Positions 44,545 through 53,874 of a DNA stretch of 64,000 bases are shown here, piece by piece. The stretch spans positions 744,001 to 808,000 of the forward strand of contig CBDBEN010000004.1 of the NCBI GenBank assembly GCA_965204405.1. Reading direction: 5' to 3'. A program made the position numbers and the translations under genes. This DNA is from JANQPX01 sp965204405 (GTDB taxonomy: Bacteria; Pseudomonadota; Alphaproteobacteria; Geminicoccales; Geminicoccaceae). Below the pieces are notes generated by a model, which made no database searches, was not told the origin of the DNA, and saw only the letters and a program-made list of their open reading frames with translations. The stretch's first letter is position 1. Each line of letters opens with the position of its first letter.

Positions 44545-45621
44545 ATGGGCATCTTTGACAATTTCAGCATCGATCAATTTGCCGGTGGTTTGGCTAGCGG
44601 CATCCAAACAGGAACGGGCATTGCTGGCCGCCGTGCCGCTGGCCGTCGAGCTGATGAGCAGGGGCGCCTGGCCAATGAGAGGCTTAGGCTCCAGCAAGAG
44701 CAGTTCGGCTTTCAGCGAGAAGACAGGCAATCTGCTGAGAACAAGAAGCACGCCGACATCTTGGCATTATTCCAGTCTGGAGAAGTGGCCAGAGATCAGG
44801 GCGCTACACCGGCCCAGATAGCCGCCACGCACGTCGGTGACGTTGGGCAGCAGCAACAGTCGATCCTCTCTCTCCTGGCTTCACAAGACCCCACGGCTCA
44901 GACTCAAGCTCAGCTCCAGCAACAGAAGCTGCAAGCAGAGATATTGGCCAAGCAAGCTGGTGCTGAATCCAGTCGCGCCAACATTGGCTTTAAGCAGGAA
45001 GGCTTAGCGCAACAGAGAGATGCTCAGAACCTTGCCAGGGAAAAGTTTGAATTTGACCAGAACAAATTCCAGGTCGATCAACGGTCAAAACAGGCTGATT
45101 TAGGACGCTTGTCCGGTGAGCAAGAGCGCTTCTACATCGGCGAAGTCAACAAGATCAACAAGGAATATGACGCTGATCTGGAGCGCTACAACAGCGCTTC
45201 TCAGTCCCTTGCTGCGAGCAATGCAACGGGTGACAAAGCGGCGCTTGTCCACTTGGCGAGGATGATCTCCGACGAGGCGCTGAACGAAAGCGACATTTCT
45301 CGACTGACCAGCGAAGGGGTGCTTCCAAGCTATTTCGAAAGCACTTGGAACTCCGTTCTTGGAAAAGGCGAACTTAGCCAGCAAGAGCGACTCCAGGTCC
45401 AACAACAAATCGATCGGGAGATACAGTCGAAGTTCGGCCGATACAGCACAAGCCGGAATTATCTCGGGACCACGTTTGATCCACGCATCAAAGAAGATGA
45501 GCGGCGCCGAATTCTTGGCGATGATCGGCGTGATCCGTTTGCGAGCGATGATCAGCAAAGCCAGTCGTCAGGAAGGCCCCTAACGACGCCCAGCGGAATA
45601 ACCTTCACGGTTCGGAGGTAG
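44545..45621 (+). CDS. Phage internal-virion / DNA-ejection-like protein
   Basis: The 358-residue protein opens MGIFDNFSIDQFAGGLASGI and is very rich in Gln, Ala and charged residues. It has long predicted helices (about 30-75, then RDAQNLAREKFEFDQNKF) and no membrane signal. Size, composition and position before the 778-residue protein fit podovirus-type internal virion proteins that exit the capsid to form a DNA conduit. This is by resemblance and context, not by a signature. AGGTAG precedes the ATG. Confidence 0.5.
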   Translation: MGIFDNFSIDQFAGGLASGIQTGTGIAGRRAAGRRADEQGRLANERLRLQQEQFGFQREDRQSAENKKHADILALFQSGEVARDQGATPAQIAATHVGDVGQQQQSILSLLASQDPTAQTQAQLQQQKLQAEILAKQAGAESSRANIGFKQEGLAQQRDAQNLAREKFEFDQNKFQVDQRSKQADLGRLSGEQERFYIGEVNKINKEYDADLERYNSASQSLAASNATGDKAALVHLARMISDEALNESDISRLTSEGVLPSYFESTWNSVLGKGELSQQERLQVQQQIDREIQSKFGRYSTSRNYLGTTFDPRIKEDERRRILGDDRRDPFASDDQQSQSSGRPLTTPSGITFTVRR

Positions 45622-45629
45622 ATAGAGAA

Positions 45630-47966
45630 ATGCCGACACTTGAGCTTGAAGATGGAACGGAACTCGAAGTCCCTGCCGGCTTGTCCGATGCTCAGATGTC
45701 GGAAGTGGTCGAGACCTATTACCGCCAGCAAGGCAGTGCACCAGCGCGACCTGAAGGGACACCGGCTTCGTCCCCTTATGCCGCCGCTCTTCAGGAGAAA
45801 ACTCAGGCGGCCAGCAATGAGGGGGGCGGGTTCCTCTCCACCGTTGGCGATGTCGCTGGCAATGTCGGCGAGTTCTTCGCCAAGCCGGTGCTTGATGCCG
45901 TTGACATCTATCAGCAGGGGCTTGGGCCTGGAGGACGATTGCCGGAGTCGGTTGGCGAACGCTCGAGAAGCACCAGCGAGACCGCAAGGAATCTAGCCGC
46001 GTTCGCAGCACCGGCAGCGGGTGGAGCGGCCGCGGTCAATTTGGCCACGCAAGCAGGGAAAGGCGTTATCGGCAGGGCTGGCGCTGCTGGCCTTGGATCG
46101 GCGGCTGGTGAGGTCGTGGGCCAAGCTGGTGAGGATATTGCGCAGGGCCAAGCGCCGGATGTGTCTGCAACGGATATCCTACTGTCAGCAGCGGGGGGCG
46201 CTGTAGGTCAGCCAGTTGGCGAAGCTCTCGGCTATGCCGTTCCAGCGGCTGTCAGGGGGCTATTCCGAGGGGGTGAACAGGGTCGGCAAGGCGTCCAACA
46301 GGCGATCGATGATGCAGCGCGTTTCGGAACGACGCCTACGGTCGCACAAGCTACGCACACACCAGGGCTCGACTCTCTGGAGAGCCTTCTTTCAAAGACC
46401 CCTGGCGGCGCTGGTGTCATTCGAAAGCGCGTTCAGGAAACCACGGATAGGGTTCGAGAAAAGCTGCTTGATGCGGCCCAGCAAGGAACGTCTCGTGCTC
46501 TTGATGCTGAAACGGCAGGCATTGCCGTATCGCGTGGTGTCGATGATTTTGTCGCCGGTTTTCGGCAGAGATCCGAGCCGCTGTTCGAAAAGGTCACAGC
46601 AGCCGTTGGCGCCGATACCCCGGCGAACGTCATCTCCACAATGTCAACGCTGGAGGACCTCACGCGATCGGTAGCCGGCGCTCAGCAGACCAGCCAGCGG
46701 TTCACCAACCCGTTCATTCGCGGCCTCTATGATGATCTCGTTGCCGATGCCGGGGATACCACGACGCTACCGTTTGAAGCTCTCCAGCGCGTTCGAGGCC
46801 TGGTAGGTGCAAAGATTGCCGATAACGGCCTGACCTCCGATGTCCCAACCGGGCAGCTCAAGAGGATCTATGGCGCGATCTCGACTGACCTCGAGCAAGC
46901 GGCGAAAGCGGCTGGTCCTGACGCTTCCAGACTCTTCGGCCAGGCAACGAAGTTCTACAATTCCGGTTTGAAGCGCATCGACGACACGTTGGCGCCGTTG
47001 GTCAGATCCGGCATTCCCGAAAAGATCTTTGACAGCTTGGTGAGGGGGGCAAAATCTGGACCGACGCAGATCAGAAAAACCCTTCGATCCCTTACGCCGG
47101 AACAGCAGGACATCATTGCCGGCACGGTGATCAGGCGCCTGGGCACAGCACGATCCGGGCAGCAAGGTGCTCAAGGTGATCAGTTCAGCTTCGGGACATT
47201 CCTGACCGAGTTCGACAAGCTTGATGATGCCGCACGGGATGCGCTCTTCAAGCGGGGGCGCAACACATCTTTTGGTGACGATCTCGAAGCCTTGGCACGC
47301 TATGCAGAGCGCGTGCGTGAAAGCTCGTCGGCGTTCGCCAATCCTTCAGGAACGGCGGGTGCGGCTGTCGGACAAACGGCGGGCGCCTTGTCGATTGGTG
47401 GCTTTATAATCGGCAACTGGACTCTGCCCTTCACCATTGCTGCGACGGCGCTTGGCGCTAATGCCAGCGCTCGATTGATGACCAGCCCGAATTTTGTTCG
47501 ATGGCTGGCAGAGAGCACGAGGCTGGCGCCCAATGGAATAGCGCCTCATGTGGGCAGGCTGGCAGGCATCATCGGAGCCGAGGAGAATTCGGACATTCGC
47601 GGGGCGATGCTCGAATTCACCCAAGCTTTGGACCAAGCGTCAGGACTGGCCAATGCTGGCGAGGCCGCCCCTCCTCCGGCATTGCCTGCCCCACTCGGTT
47701 CACAGGAGACATCAGGAGCACCGCTCCCGACGCAAGGCCTCTTTCCACCTCCTGGCCCAAGATCGTCCCTTGTGCCGTCTCAGGCGGGCTTCGCAGCGCA
47801 ACCTGATCCAGCCCTCTTATTGGGTATGGCTGGTGGCATGGGTCCTTCCATCTACAACCAGATCTCCGGCAATGGAACGAATGTTGATGCCGAGATGGCG
47901 CGGCGTGAAGCTCTATTGAGCGAATTCAGTCGTGCTCAGCAAATGCTTGCCGGGGCGGCGGCATGA
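45630..47966 (+). CDS. Large phage ejection / internal-virion-like protein
   Basis: The 778-residue protein starts MPTLELEDGTELEVPAGLSD, a short N-terminal domain typical of large virion-associated proteins of podovirus-like prophages. It has Ala/Gly-rich hydrophobic segments (AGGAAAVNLATQAG; GAAVGQTAGALSIGGF) that could insert into a membrane, a long helical middle and a Pro-rich tail. It would travel with the DNA on infection. The start follows nine bases after the previous stop, and the end overlaps the next ATG by four bases. No lytic motif was recognised. Confidence 0.55.
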   Translation: MPTLELEDGTELEVPAGLSDAQMSEVVETYYRQQGSAPARPEGTPASSPYAAALQEKTQAASNEGGGFLSTVGDVAGNVGEFFAKPVLDAVDIYQQGLGPGGRLPESVGERSRSTSETARNLAAFAAPAAGGAAAVNLATQAGKGVIGRAGAAGLGSAAGEVVGQAGEDIAQGQAPDVSATDILLSAAGGAVGQPVGEALGYAVPAAVRGLFRGGEQGRQGVQQAIDDAARFGTTPTVAQATHTPGLDSLESLLSKTPGGAGVIRKRVQETTDRVREKLLDAAQQGTSRALDAETAGIAVSRGVDDFVAGFRQRSEPLFEKVTAAVGADTPANVISTMSTLEDLTRSVAGAQQTSQRFTNPFIRGLYDDLVADAGDTTTLPFEALQRVRGLVGAKIADNGLTSDVPTGQLKRIYGAISTDLEQAAKAAGPDASRLFGQATKFYNSGLKRIDDTLAPLVRSGIPEKIFDSLVRGAKSGPTQIRKTLRSLTPEQQDIIAGTVIRRLGTARSGQQGAQGDQFSFGTFLTEFDKLDDAARDALFKRGRNTSFGDDLEALARYAERVRESSSAFANPSGTAGAAVGQTAGALSIGGFIIGNWTLPFTIAATALGANASARLMTSPNFVRWLAESTRLAPNGIAPHVGRLAGIIGAEENSDIRGAMLEFTQALDQASGLANAGEAAPPPALPAPLGSQETSGAPLPTQGLFPPPGPRSSLVPSQAGFAAQPDPALLLGMAGGMGPSIYNQISGNGTNVDAEMARREALLSEFSRAQQMLAGAAA

Positions 47967-49771
47967 TCATTGTTCGCCCAGGGATCGTTGGAAGTGATCC
48001 GAACCAAAGGAACATCCTTGTCGGTGCGTTGAGCTACTCGGCAACGATCCATTCTCCTGCTGTGACGCAAGGCGGCGTTGATGTGATCCTGCCGGATGCT
48101 CTTGGTTACACCGCGAGCTTCCCTCAGGCATCCGCTGTAGGTGAAATATCTCCTGCTGCTCTGAGCTACTCAGCCACGGTCAACAATCCGAATGTGGGTG
48201 GCATCAACATTGCTCCTGCTGCCTTGAACTATCAGGCCGATGTGAGATCGCCCACTGTTCAACCGTCTATTTTGCCTGCTTCCATTCTGAACAATTTCGC
48301 CAACGTTCTGACGACGCGCAATGGCGGTGAGGAGTTCAACGTATCGGCTGGCAATAACAGGGTGCTTATTGTTGCTGAGTATTCAGCCAGTCAATTCATT
48401 GATCCAGTAACGGCTGTCTCCTATGGCGGCCAAGCGATGACAAAAATCATCGGCGCGGCAACGACTGTCGGACGTGACATGAACAGCGGGCTATGGATCT
48501 TGGACGAGGCCGGCCTAGCTGCTGCCGTAGGAGATGAGTTTGTCCTTATTCCCAATTCGTTGGGCGTGTCATTCAGATTGGCTGCTGGCTCATATGCCAA
48601 TATCGATCAAAGCGATCCCGTAATCGACGAGTTCGCTTCCACAGATGACGATGCTGGTAATCCACCATCAGAAGCTCTTACAACGCGGGACGAAGGGTTT
48701 GTTGTGGCGGCTCTGTTTGCCAATCGTGGCTTAAACGACGGGGGTGCTACTGAGGATTCCAGCTATTCGAACATGACAGAGCGCGTTGAAGAGGAAGTTG
48801 AGCTAGCCTATCTGTCTGTTGCCGACGCGCCAACGACAGGGGCTTCGTTCACGCCAGGAACAAGCATTACCCATCAATCGGCGGCGCATCTCTTGGCGCT
48901 GGCATTGCGGCCTTTGGCTCGGGAGGTCATTGCTCCTGCTGTTCTGAATTACTCCGCAGCGGTTCAATCGCCGACTCTTGGCGGCACTGGTGAGATTACT
49001 GTCCCGGTACTCAACTATGCGGCCACGATCCAATCCCCGGCGCTTACTGGCAACGTTGCGCCAAACGCCTTGAACTACGCTGCATCGGTGCAAAGCCCGA
49101 CCGTGGAATCAGCGACAACGCCGATCGCCGAGCTTGATGGGTTTACTCTGGTGACTCAGTTGAGAAGCTCGCCAGGTTCGTTCTCCATCTCAGCAGGAAG
49201 CAACCGCGTTCTCATCGTGAACGAATGCGCTAGGGGTGGGCCAAACGCTAGCCCGGTTACGGCTCTGACTTATGGCGGCCAGTCTATGACGCAGGTGATC
49301 ACTGCATCGACGACAGCTGGCGGTCCCGACATGGACAGCGCGATATGGATTCTCGATGAGGCAGGTATTGCCGCGGCTAGTGGGACAGCCTTTTCAATCA
49401 CACCCACAACAGCGGGCATCACCTTTGCCCTGTTTGCAGCATCATACGAGAATGTCGACCAGACGGATCCGACTGTTGACGAGTTCTCAGCAACGAACAC
49501 TTCTGGCGCCAACCCCACATCACAAGCTCTAACCAGCTTGGCAGATGGCTATGCTATTGCGGCTTTAAACGCCAACAGGGGGACGAACAGTGGCGGCGCT
49601 ACTGAGGATGCCTCCTATAGCAACATGACGGAAGAGCAGGAAATCGCCGATGGTAACGCTTATTTTTCCGTTGCCGACGCAGCGACCACAGGCTCGACAT
49701 TCACGCCAGGCACGACGCTTACCCATGAGGATGCTGGGCATCTGCTCGCGGTCGCCTTAAGGCCTACCTGA
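47963..49771 (+). CDS. Repeat-rich virion appendage / adhesin-like protein
   Basis: The 602-residue protein has a tandem architecture: short motifs of the type ALNYxAxVxSPxV (seven copies in two clusters) and two copies of a domain of about 200 residues (about 108-318 and 395-602). Each copy contains NRVLIV, then YGGQxMT, DMxSxxWILDEAG and GATEDxSYSNMTE. The domain resembles a beta-sandwich seen in secreted proteins. Placed after ejection-like genes it is a plausible tail- or capsid-attached fibre. Domain duplication gives room for recombination within the gene. Confidence 0.5.
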   Translation: MIIVRPGIVGSDPNQRNILVGALSYSATIHSPAVTQGGVDVILPDALGYTASFPQASAVGEISPAALSYSATVNNPNVGGINIAPAALNYQADVRSPTVQPSILPASILNNFANVLTTRNGGEEFNVSAGNNRVLIVAEYSASQFIDPVTAVSYGGQAMTKIIGAATTVGRDMNSGLWILDEAGLAAAVGDEFVLIPNSLGVSFRLAAGSYANIDQSDPVIDEFASTDDDAGNPPSEALTTRDEGFVVAALFANRGLNDGGATEDSSYSNMTERVEEEVELAYLSVADAPTTGASFTPGTSITHQSAAHLLALALRPLAREVIAPAVLNYSAAVQSPTLGGTGEITVPVLNYAATIQSPALTGNVAPNALNYAASVQSPTVESATTPIAELDGFTLVTQLRSSPGSFSISAGSNRVLIVNECARGGPNASPVTALTYGGQSMTQVITASTTAGGPDMDSAIWILDEAGIAAASGTAFSITPTTAGITFALFAASYENVDQTDPTVDEFSATNTSGANPTSQALTSLADGYAIAALNANRGTNSGGATEDASYSNMTEEQEIADGNAYFSVADAATTGSTFTPGTTLTHEDAGHLLAVALRPT

Positions 49772-49786
49772 TCAAGGAGCGCGCAA

Positions 49787-51478
49787 ATGTCGATCCGCTA
49801 TATCGCCGGCGTTCTGGAGACGAGCGAGGTTCCCACGGGCAACGTCGTTGCTCTGTATCGGGAAAATTTCCAGAACGGCTTCGGCTTAATGCAGACGCCT
49901 GGCGCCGATCAGCCGGAAGAGAGATGGTCACGGATAGGAGGCTCTACACCTACCTCTGGCACTGGCCCTGATGGCGGATCTAATCCCGACACGAGAGCCG
50001 TCACGAACGGTGATTTCTATGCCTACACCGAAGGCACGCCAGCCGGTGGCGGCAATGGTTCGCGTCGCACCTTCTCGATGGAAACGCCGGCATTCGACAG
50101 TAACGGTAATCTCCTCACCCTGACCTTCGACGTTCATATGCACTTCAGCATTGCCTCTAATCTGGAGGCGGGTACGCTGACGATCCAAGGGTGGAGTGGC
50201 TCTGCATGGTCGACGATCAGTAACGCAATCCAGGGACAGCAGCAGACATCCGCAACAGCGCCCTATCTGCCATCGACAAACTTTGGGACTTATGACAGCA
50301 CCGGCTTTTCGAATGATGATTTCAAGTTCCGGTTCCTGTTTGAGACTGGCGGCGCATCCAACCCCTTTGACTGTGCCGTCGATAACATCCTTATTGAAGG
50401 GCCTGAGGGGCTGATTCCGACATCTCCTGATCCAGACCCACCTGTTGCTGATCGGCCAGACTTCGGCGGCCCCTTCGCCCCCTGGGCAATCCCTGCGGAA
50501 AACCTGGTCACCGATCCAAACAGCACAGCCTTAGTGCAAGAGCTGTATAGCGTTGCTCCTGGCCGCTTCAATCTGAACACGCAGCTTTTCTGTCCTGCGG
50601 CGTATCGTGAGGAGGACGCCAATACATTGGCCCGACTCAACATCACGAACGAATTTGGGAGCATCAGCAACGTTCAAAACGGGATCTCTGTGCCATGGAA
50701 TACAAATTGGATTTTCCCCGGCGACTTTAACAGTGCTGACACTGACAGCACGGCCTTTGTCTACAACTCAACGACCGGCCGGTGCATATGCTACAGCGTT
50801 GCCAATTACAATCCATCGACGAACGTCATCACGTCAGCGATCGTTACCCAAGTCAAAGAGGGCGTTGAAAGATTTGGAACTCCGGACGCCAACATCTTCG
50901 AAAAGGAGAATGCCACACGCATTCTACGCGCCTGCGGCATTGCCTATCCGTTCATGTTGATTACAAGGCGGGAAATCGACCAAGGCCTGATCCCCCACGC
51001 CACAACGCTCTTGTGGGGCCTGCCAACCAAATTCGCGTTTAGAGCACCGGCGATTAAGGGACCAGGTCGTCTTGCTAGTCCCACATCGGGGCGTTCTCAA
51101 CAGGGTATCCGCATTGTTTGGAACCTGTCAGACAACGACATTGATTCGTGGCTGAATACTCAGCCCGCGGGCGTGAGAGACCCGTTGAGAACCATCGCTG
51201 TAGCTCTGCGGGATTATGGAGCAATTGGGACTGATGGCGGTGGTAATGCTGCTGCCCGAATTGGCGCCATGTGGATGGAGCACACCCTATCCGCCAATTG
51301 GAGCGAGATCGGCATCAATGAGGGGAACACGCTTCGAGCGCTGCACTCTCTGCTTGAACCCCTCCAATTCAAGGCCAGGGTTATTCGCGCGCCCCGTCAC
51401 ATCAACAACTCTCAGAACGAGATCGCCTGTTATCCAGAGTTCAACTATCCCGACGACCATCCATGCCGGTCTTTGTAA
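49787..51478 (+). CDS. Receptor-binding / tail-appendage-like protein
   Basis: The 563-residue protein starts behind GGAG. The N-terminal part (about 20-215) is a Gly/Ser-rich beta-sandwich like MAM/laminin-G-type folds (NLLTLTFDVHMHF, DCAVDNILIEG). A Pro-rich linker (TSPDPDPPVADRP) leads to a C-terminal domain (about 235-563) with PWNTNWIFPGDFNSAD and a late HSLLEPLQFKARVI. That domain resembles a secreted domain seen in many bacteria, with unknown function. Together with the preceding gene it probably decides host recognition. No enzyme motif was recognised. Confidence 0.45.
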   Translation: MSIRYIAGVLETSEVPTGNVVALYRENFQNGFGLMQTPGADQPEERWSRIGGSTPTSGTGPDGGSNPDTRAVTNGDFYAYTEGTPAGGGNGSRRTFSMETPAFDSNGNLLTLTFDVHMHFSIASNLEAGTLTIQGWSGSAWSTISNAIQGQQQTSATAPYLPSTNFGTYDSTGFSNDDFKFRFLFETGGASNPFDCAVDNILIEGPEGLIPTSPDPDPPVADRPDFGGPFAPWAIPAENLVTDPNSTALVQELYSVAPGRFNLNTQLFCPAAYREEDANTLARLNITNEFGSISNVQNGISVPWNTNWIFPGDFNSADTDSTAFVYNSTTGRCICYSVANYNPSTNVITSAIVTQVKEGVERFGTPDANIFEKENATRILRACGIAYPFMLITRREIDQGLIPHATTLLWGLPTKFAFRAPAIKGPGRLASPTSGRSQQGIRIVWNLSDNDIDSWLNTQPAGVRDPLRTIAVALRDYGAIGTDGGGNAAARIGAMWMEHTLSANWSEIGINEGNTLRALHSLLEPLQFKARVIRAPRHINNSQNEIACYPEFNYPDDHPCRSL

Positions 51479-51613
51479 ACGGCCAATCGGTAGGATCGGT
51501 TTTTTTCTGATGCCTGTCCCAGCCCTTGGAAGCGTTGCAAAAATCACTATGCGAACCCATAGTGAAACACTGGCCAACGTGACCGGGACTGGGAATCATC
51601 ATGGAAGCTCCTG
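51463..51613 (+). other. Remnant or slippage-linked mini-ORFs
   Basis: An ORF at 51463 reads MPVFVNGQSVGSVFF and stops. A second, in another frame, starts at 51511 (MPVPALGSVAKITMRTHSET). A run of seven T (around 51500-51506) lies between them; a one-base slip would join them into one short protein. More likely this is debris of a phage gene cut off where the recombinase gene begins. Confidence 0.3.
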
Positions 51614-52293
51614 ATGGAGGTTTGGTAGGTGCGCGACCATCATCCGCTAATCGACGGGGACGTACATCAAGCGCATCGAATAAGGGGATCAGTTCCAAAC
51701 CTCATAGCGCACGCCTAATTGGGTATGCCAGGGTTTCGACAGGGGATCAGAACACGGCGCGTCAGGTGCAGGCATTGAAAGATGCCGGATGTGTCGAGAT
51801 TTACAAGGAGACAGAGAGCGGCACGCGGATGGAGCGCAAGAACCTGAAGAAGCTTCTCGATAAGCTTCAAAAGGGTGACACGCTTGTCGTTTGGAAGCTC
51901 GATCGTCTGGCTAGATCGCTAAAGGACCTTCTCATGGTCATGGAGGACATCCATACCAGGGGAATAGGCCTTCGATTCTTGGGTGAAAATATCGACACCA
52001 CCACGGAATCAGGTCGCATGCTGATGCAGATTGTTGAAAGCTTTGCGGAGTTCGAAAGGTCCACGCTCAAGCAACGCGTGAAGGCAGGTCTGGACAGTGC
52101 CAGGAATCGTGGCCAGCGCCTTGGCAGGCCTGACACTCTTACGCCGCAACAGAAGCGTGAGGTTGTCGAGCAGGTGACTGAAAAACGAAGCTCTCAAATC
52201 GAAATGGCGCGTTTGCTCGGCTGCTCCAGAACGACCATTCACCGTGTCATGGTCGAAGCCCGGCAGAAGAAAAAAGAGAAGAAGACGGAATGA
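51601..52293 (+). CDS. Serine recombinase of the resolvase/invertase type
   Basis: The 230-residue protein has the resolvase catalytic domain (RLIGYARVSTGDQ with S46, KLDRLARSLKDL with intact Arg residues, and the ESFAEFERSTLKQRVKAGL region). The C-terminal HTH is QIEMARLLGCSRTTIHRVM. The start is uncertain: ATG at 51601 has no strong ribosome-binding site and the first 37 residues are unlike the family. It could resolve multimers or invert DNA. It follows receptor-like genes, as Gin/Cin-type enzymes do in other phages, but no inverted crossover sites were found. Confidence 0.8.
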   Translation: MEAPDGGLVGARPSSANRRGRTSSASNKGISSKPHSARLIGYARVSTGDQNTARQVQALKDAGCVEIYKETESGTRMERKNLKKLLDKLQKGDTLVVWKLDRLARSLKDLLMVMEDIHTRGIGLRFLGENIDTTTESGRMLMQIVESFAEFERSTLKQRVKAGLDSARNRGQRLGRPDTLTPQQKREVVEQVTEKRSSQIEMARLLGCSRTTIHRVMVEARQKKKEKKTE

Positions 52294-52332
52294 GGTCTCG
52301 CGTGAACCAGTCTTTTCTGAAAGATCGCTCTC

Positions 52333-52566
52333 TTAAGCCGGCATGTTCACCTTGATCGACCGTTGAACACGTTTGCGGATCATCTTCCGCTTCTGAGGTT
52401 TCGATGGGATGCGCGCTAACTCACCAAGGCGCGTGGTTGCAAGTTCGAGCTTTTTCTCTCGATCCTTGAGAAGGTCGAGCAGCTCAAGCACAACGGACGG
52501 CCAGTATGATTCAGGAGCAAGGTCCATCGCCTTGTTCGCTGCAACAGCCAGGGCTTGCCGGTTCAT
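52333..52566 (-). CDS. Small helical protein, last gene of the XRE operon
   Basis: The 77-residue product has a helical centre (VVLELLDLLKDREKKLELAT) and a very basic C-terminus (KPQKRKMIRKRVQRSIKV). GAGGA lies just before the ATG. It could bind nucleic acid. It is unrecognised. Confidence 0.5.
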   Translation of the reverse strand: MNRQALAVAANKAMDLAPESYWPSVVLELLDLLKDREKKLELATTRLGELARIPSKPQKRKMIRKRVQRSIKVNMPA

Positions 52567-52578
52567 TGTCCTCGGTTC

Positions 52579-52827
52579 CTAAGCGGCGTGGTTGGTGTCT
52601 TCCTTAGGGCCAAATGTAGCGCTTTCGAAGTCGTTTGCGAATGCATCGGCTGGGAGCCAGGAATCGGCTTGCGTGTGGTGCTCCTGGCATGTCAGCTCCG
52701 CTATGGCATCACGAAGATGATCGCACCGTGCAACGCCTTCTTCGGTCTTAATCATTTGATCCTGTAGCTCCAAACCAACGCGGCCGTGGTTACCGCCAAG
52801 CCCCACGGCCGCTAAGCGGAAATTCAA
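52579..52827 (-). CDS. Small hypothetical protein of the XRE operon
   Basis: The 82-residue ORF starts at a TTG overlapping the previous stop by four bases. An internal ATG at 52755 behind AGGA is an alternative start giving 58 residues. It contains EGVARCDHLRDAIAELT and a tail FGPKEDTNHAA. No family is recognised. Confidence 0.4.
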   Translation of the reverse strand: MNFRLAAVGLGGNHGRVGLELQDQMIKTEEGVARCDHLRDAIAELTCQEHHTQADSWLPADAFANDFESATFGPKEDTNHAA

Positions 52828-53117
52828 TGAGCAGCTCTAAAAGCGCGCTTCCACAGTTTGATTGCAAAATAGGCGATAATCGTTGCCGCTCCCAGCGCTG
52901 CAACTGTGATGACATAGAGCCCAAAAAGCTCCAAAAAGAAGTCGACGCCAGAGCCCGCCGGATAGGCATCCTCCAAGAGATAATTCGCCATCAAAGCTAT
53001 GATCGCGGATACTCCTAGAACGACCTTGAGGATCAGAGTCGAATCGACATCCGCCTTTACGTCCCAGCCTCTCTGGTCCAGATTGAGCCGCGTCGAGGGA
53101 GTTGCTGAAAGTGCCAC
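52824..53117 (-). CDS. Two-helix membrane protein (holin-like in size)
   Basis: The 97-residue product starts at a GTG behind GAAGGA; the frame is open from 53153. It has two hydrophobic segments (LILKVVLGVSAIIALMANYL and LFGLYVITVAALGAATIIAY) and ends in a basic KLWKRAF. The size and topology are like small phage membrane proteins such as holins, but the location in a regulatory operon could equally suggest an exclusion protein. Confidence 0.45.
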   Translation of the reverse strand: MALSATPSTRLNLDQRGWDVKADVDSTLILKVVLGVSAIIALMANYLLEDAYPAGSGVDFFLELFGLYVITVAALGAATIIAYFAIKLWKRAFRAAH

Positions 53118-53168
53118 TTCACTGTTTCCTTCTTGCGTGATGATGATGTGCAATTGTCGTCTTTGGCC

Positions 53169-53564
53169 TCAGTGTTTTGTCTGCTTTTCACCTCCCTCGG
53201 CACTCGCCGCTTGTCTTTGACAATCCTGTGACTTTGGTATTTTGAGATAATCCCCAATGACGTGTTTCAGCGTTGGGGTTGGCTTCTTCTCATTGGCAGT
53301 CTTGAGCGAGCCAGTAATGGCGGGTGTGAGCTGCTGGCAATTCTGCACATTGGACATCAGCATTGCTGTTGCGGCGGCAGTCAGTACGCCGTGTGAAGGC
53401 GTCTTGGTCGCCACAGTTCCGATTGATAGACCGCAAGCGAGAATGGCGATCGCAGGGTCTTCTTGCTGGCATAGCCGATAGATCGAATCGGCCAGAACAA
53501 GGCACCTCTCATGAACCTCCTCTGGCGGAACCAGATCTTCTGACTTGAGTTCAGTCGCGGTCAT
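53169..53564 (-). CDS. Hypothetical protein of the XRE operon
   Basis: The 131-residue product begins MTATELKSEDLVPPEEVHER at a start overlapping the XRE gene by 14 bases, so it is coupled to the repressor. Its central part has an Ala-rich hydrophobic stretch (AIAILACGLSIGTVATK) and the tail is Gln/Lys-rich. No family is recognised. It may modulate the repressor. Confidence 0.45.
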   Translation of the reverse strand: MTATELKSEDLVPPEEVHERCLVLADSIYRLCQQEDPAIAILACGLSIGTVATKTPSHGVLTAAATAMLMSNVQNCQQLTPAITGSLKTANEKKPTPTLKHVIGDYLKIPKSQDCQRQAASAEGGEKQTKH

Positions 53565-53784
53565 TTTTGATCCCGACATAGCTGTATCCATCAAGGTCTA
53601 AAAACTTAATGCCGTTGGCTTCGTAAGCTTGTCGCAAGGTTTTTCTAGTATCGGGGGTTCCGCTCCCTTTCCCTTCAAGCCGGAAAATCTTTGTCCGGTT
53701 GATGCCGGCATGCTTTCCAGCGTCATCAAGGCTCCATTTGAGGAGCGTTCGTGCTGTAAGGGCTTGCGATGGCGTAATCAACAT
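53551..53784 (-). CDS. XRE-family transcriptional regulator
   Basis: The 77-residue protein has the form of short Cro/C1-type regulators of Rhizobiales: ITPSQALTARTLLKWSLDDA, AGINRTKIFRLEGKGSG and the C-terminal IKFLDLDGYSYVGI. GAGG precedes the ATG. It is the first gene of a five-gene minus-strand operon and is divergent from the gene at 53875, the layout of a lysogeny switch. The motif shared with the virion-gene leader lies in this divergent region. Confidence 0.75.
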   Translation of the reverse strand: MLITPSQALTARTLLKWSLDDAGKHAGINRTKIFRLEGKGSGTPDTRKTLRQAYEANGIKFLDLDGYSYVGIKNDRD

Positions 53785-53874
53785 CTGCGCCTCTATAGGT
53801 TGGAAATCCGCTTGATATGTTCCACATACCTAATTACGTTTTGGAACGTCAATGATATTTTGCGGAAGGATTCG
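53785..53874. promoter_or_regulatory. Divergent regulatory region of the phage-like element
   Basis: GTTCCA (53819-53824) and TGGAAC (53842-53847) form an inverted repeat 17 bases apart. TGTTCCACATACCTAA (53818-53833) is the exact complement of the leader motif at 44511. The region lies between the XRE gene and 53875, so it is the best candidate for the element's main operator. Confidence 0.5.

Noticed and set aside
47963..51613. Invertible tail-fibre cassette
   Set aside because: An invertase-type gene is adjacent, but I found no inverted crossover sites or alternative 3' ends, so I list only the proximity.
53629..53874. N-terminal extension of the gene at 53875
   Set aside because: The frame is open, but it is antisense to the XRE gene and promoter region; the ATG at 53875 has GAAGGA directly upstream.
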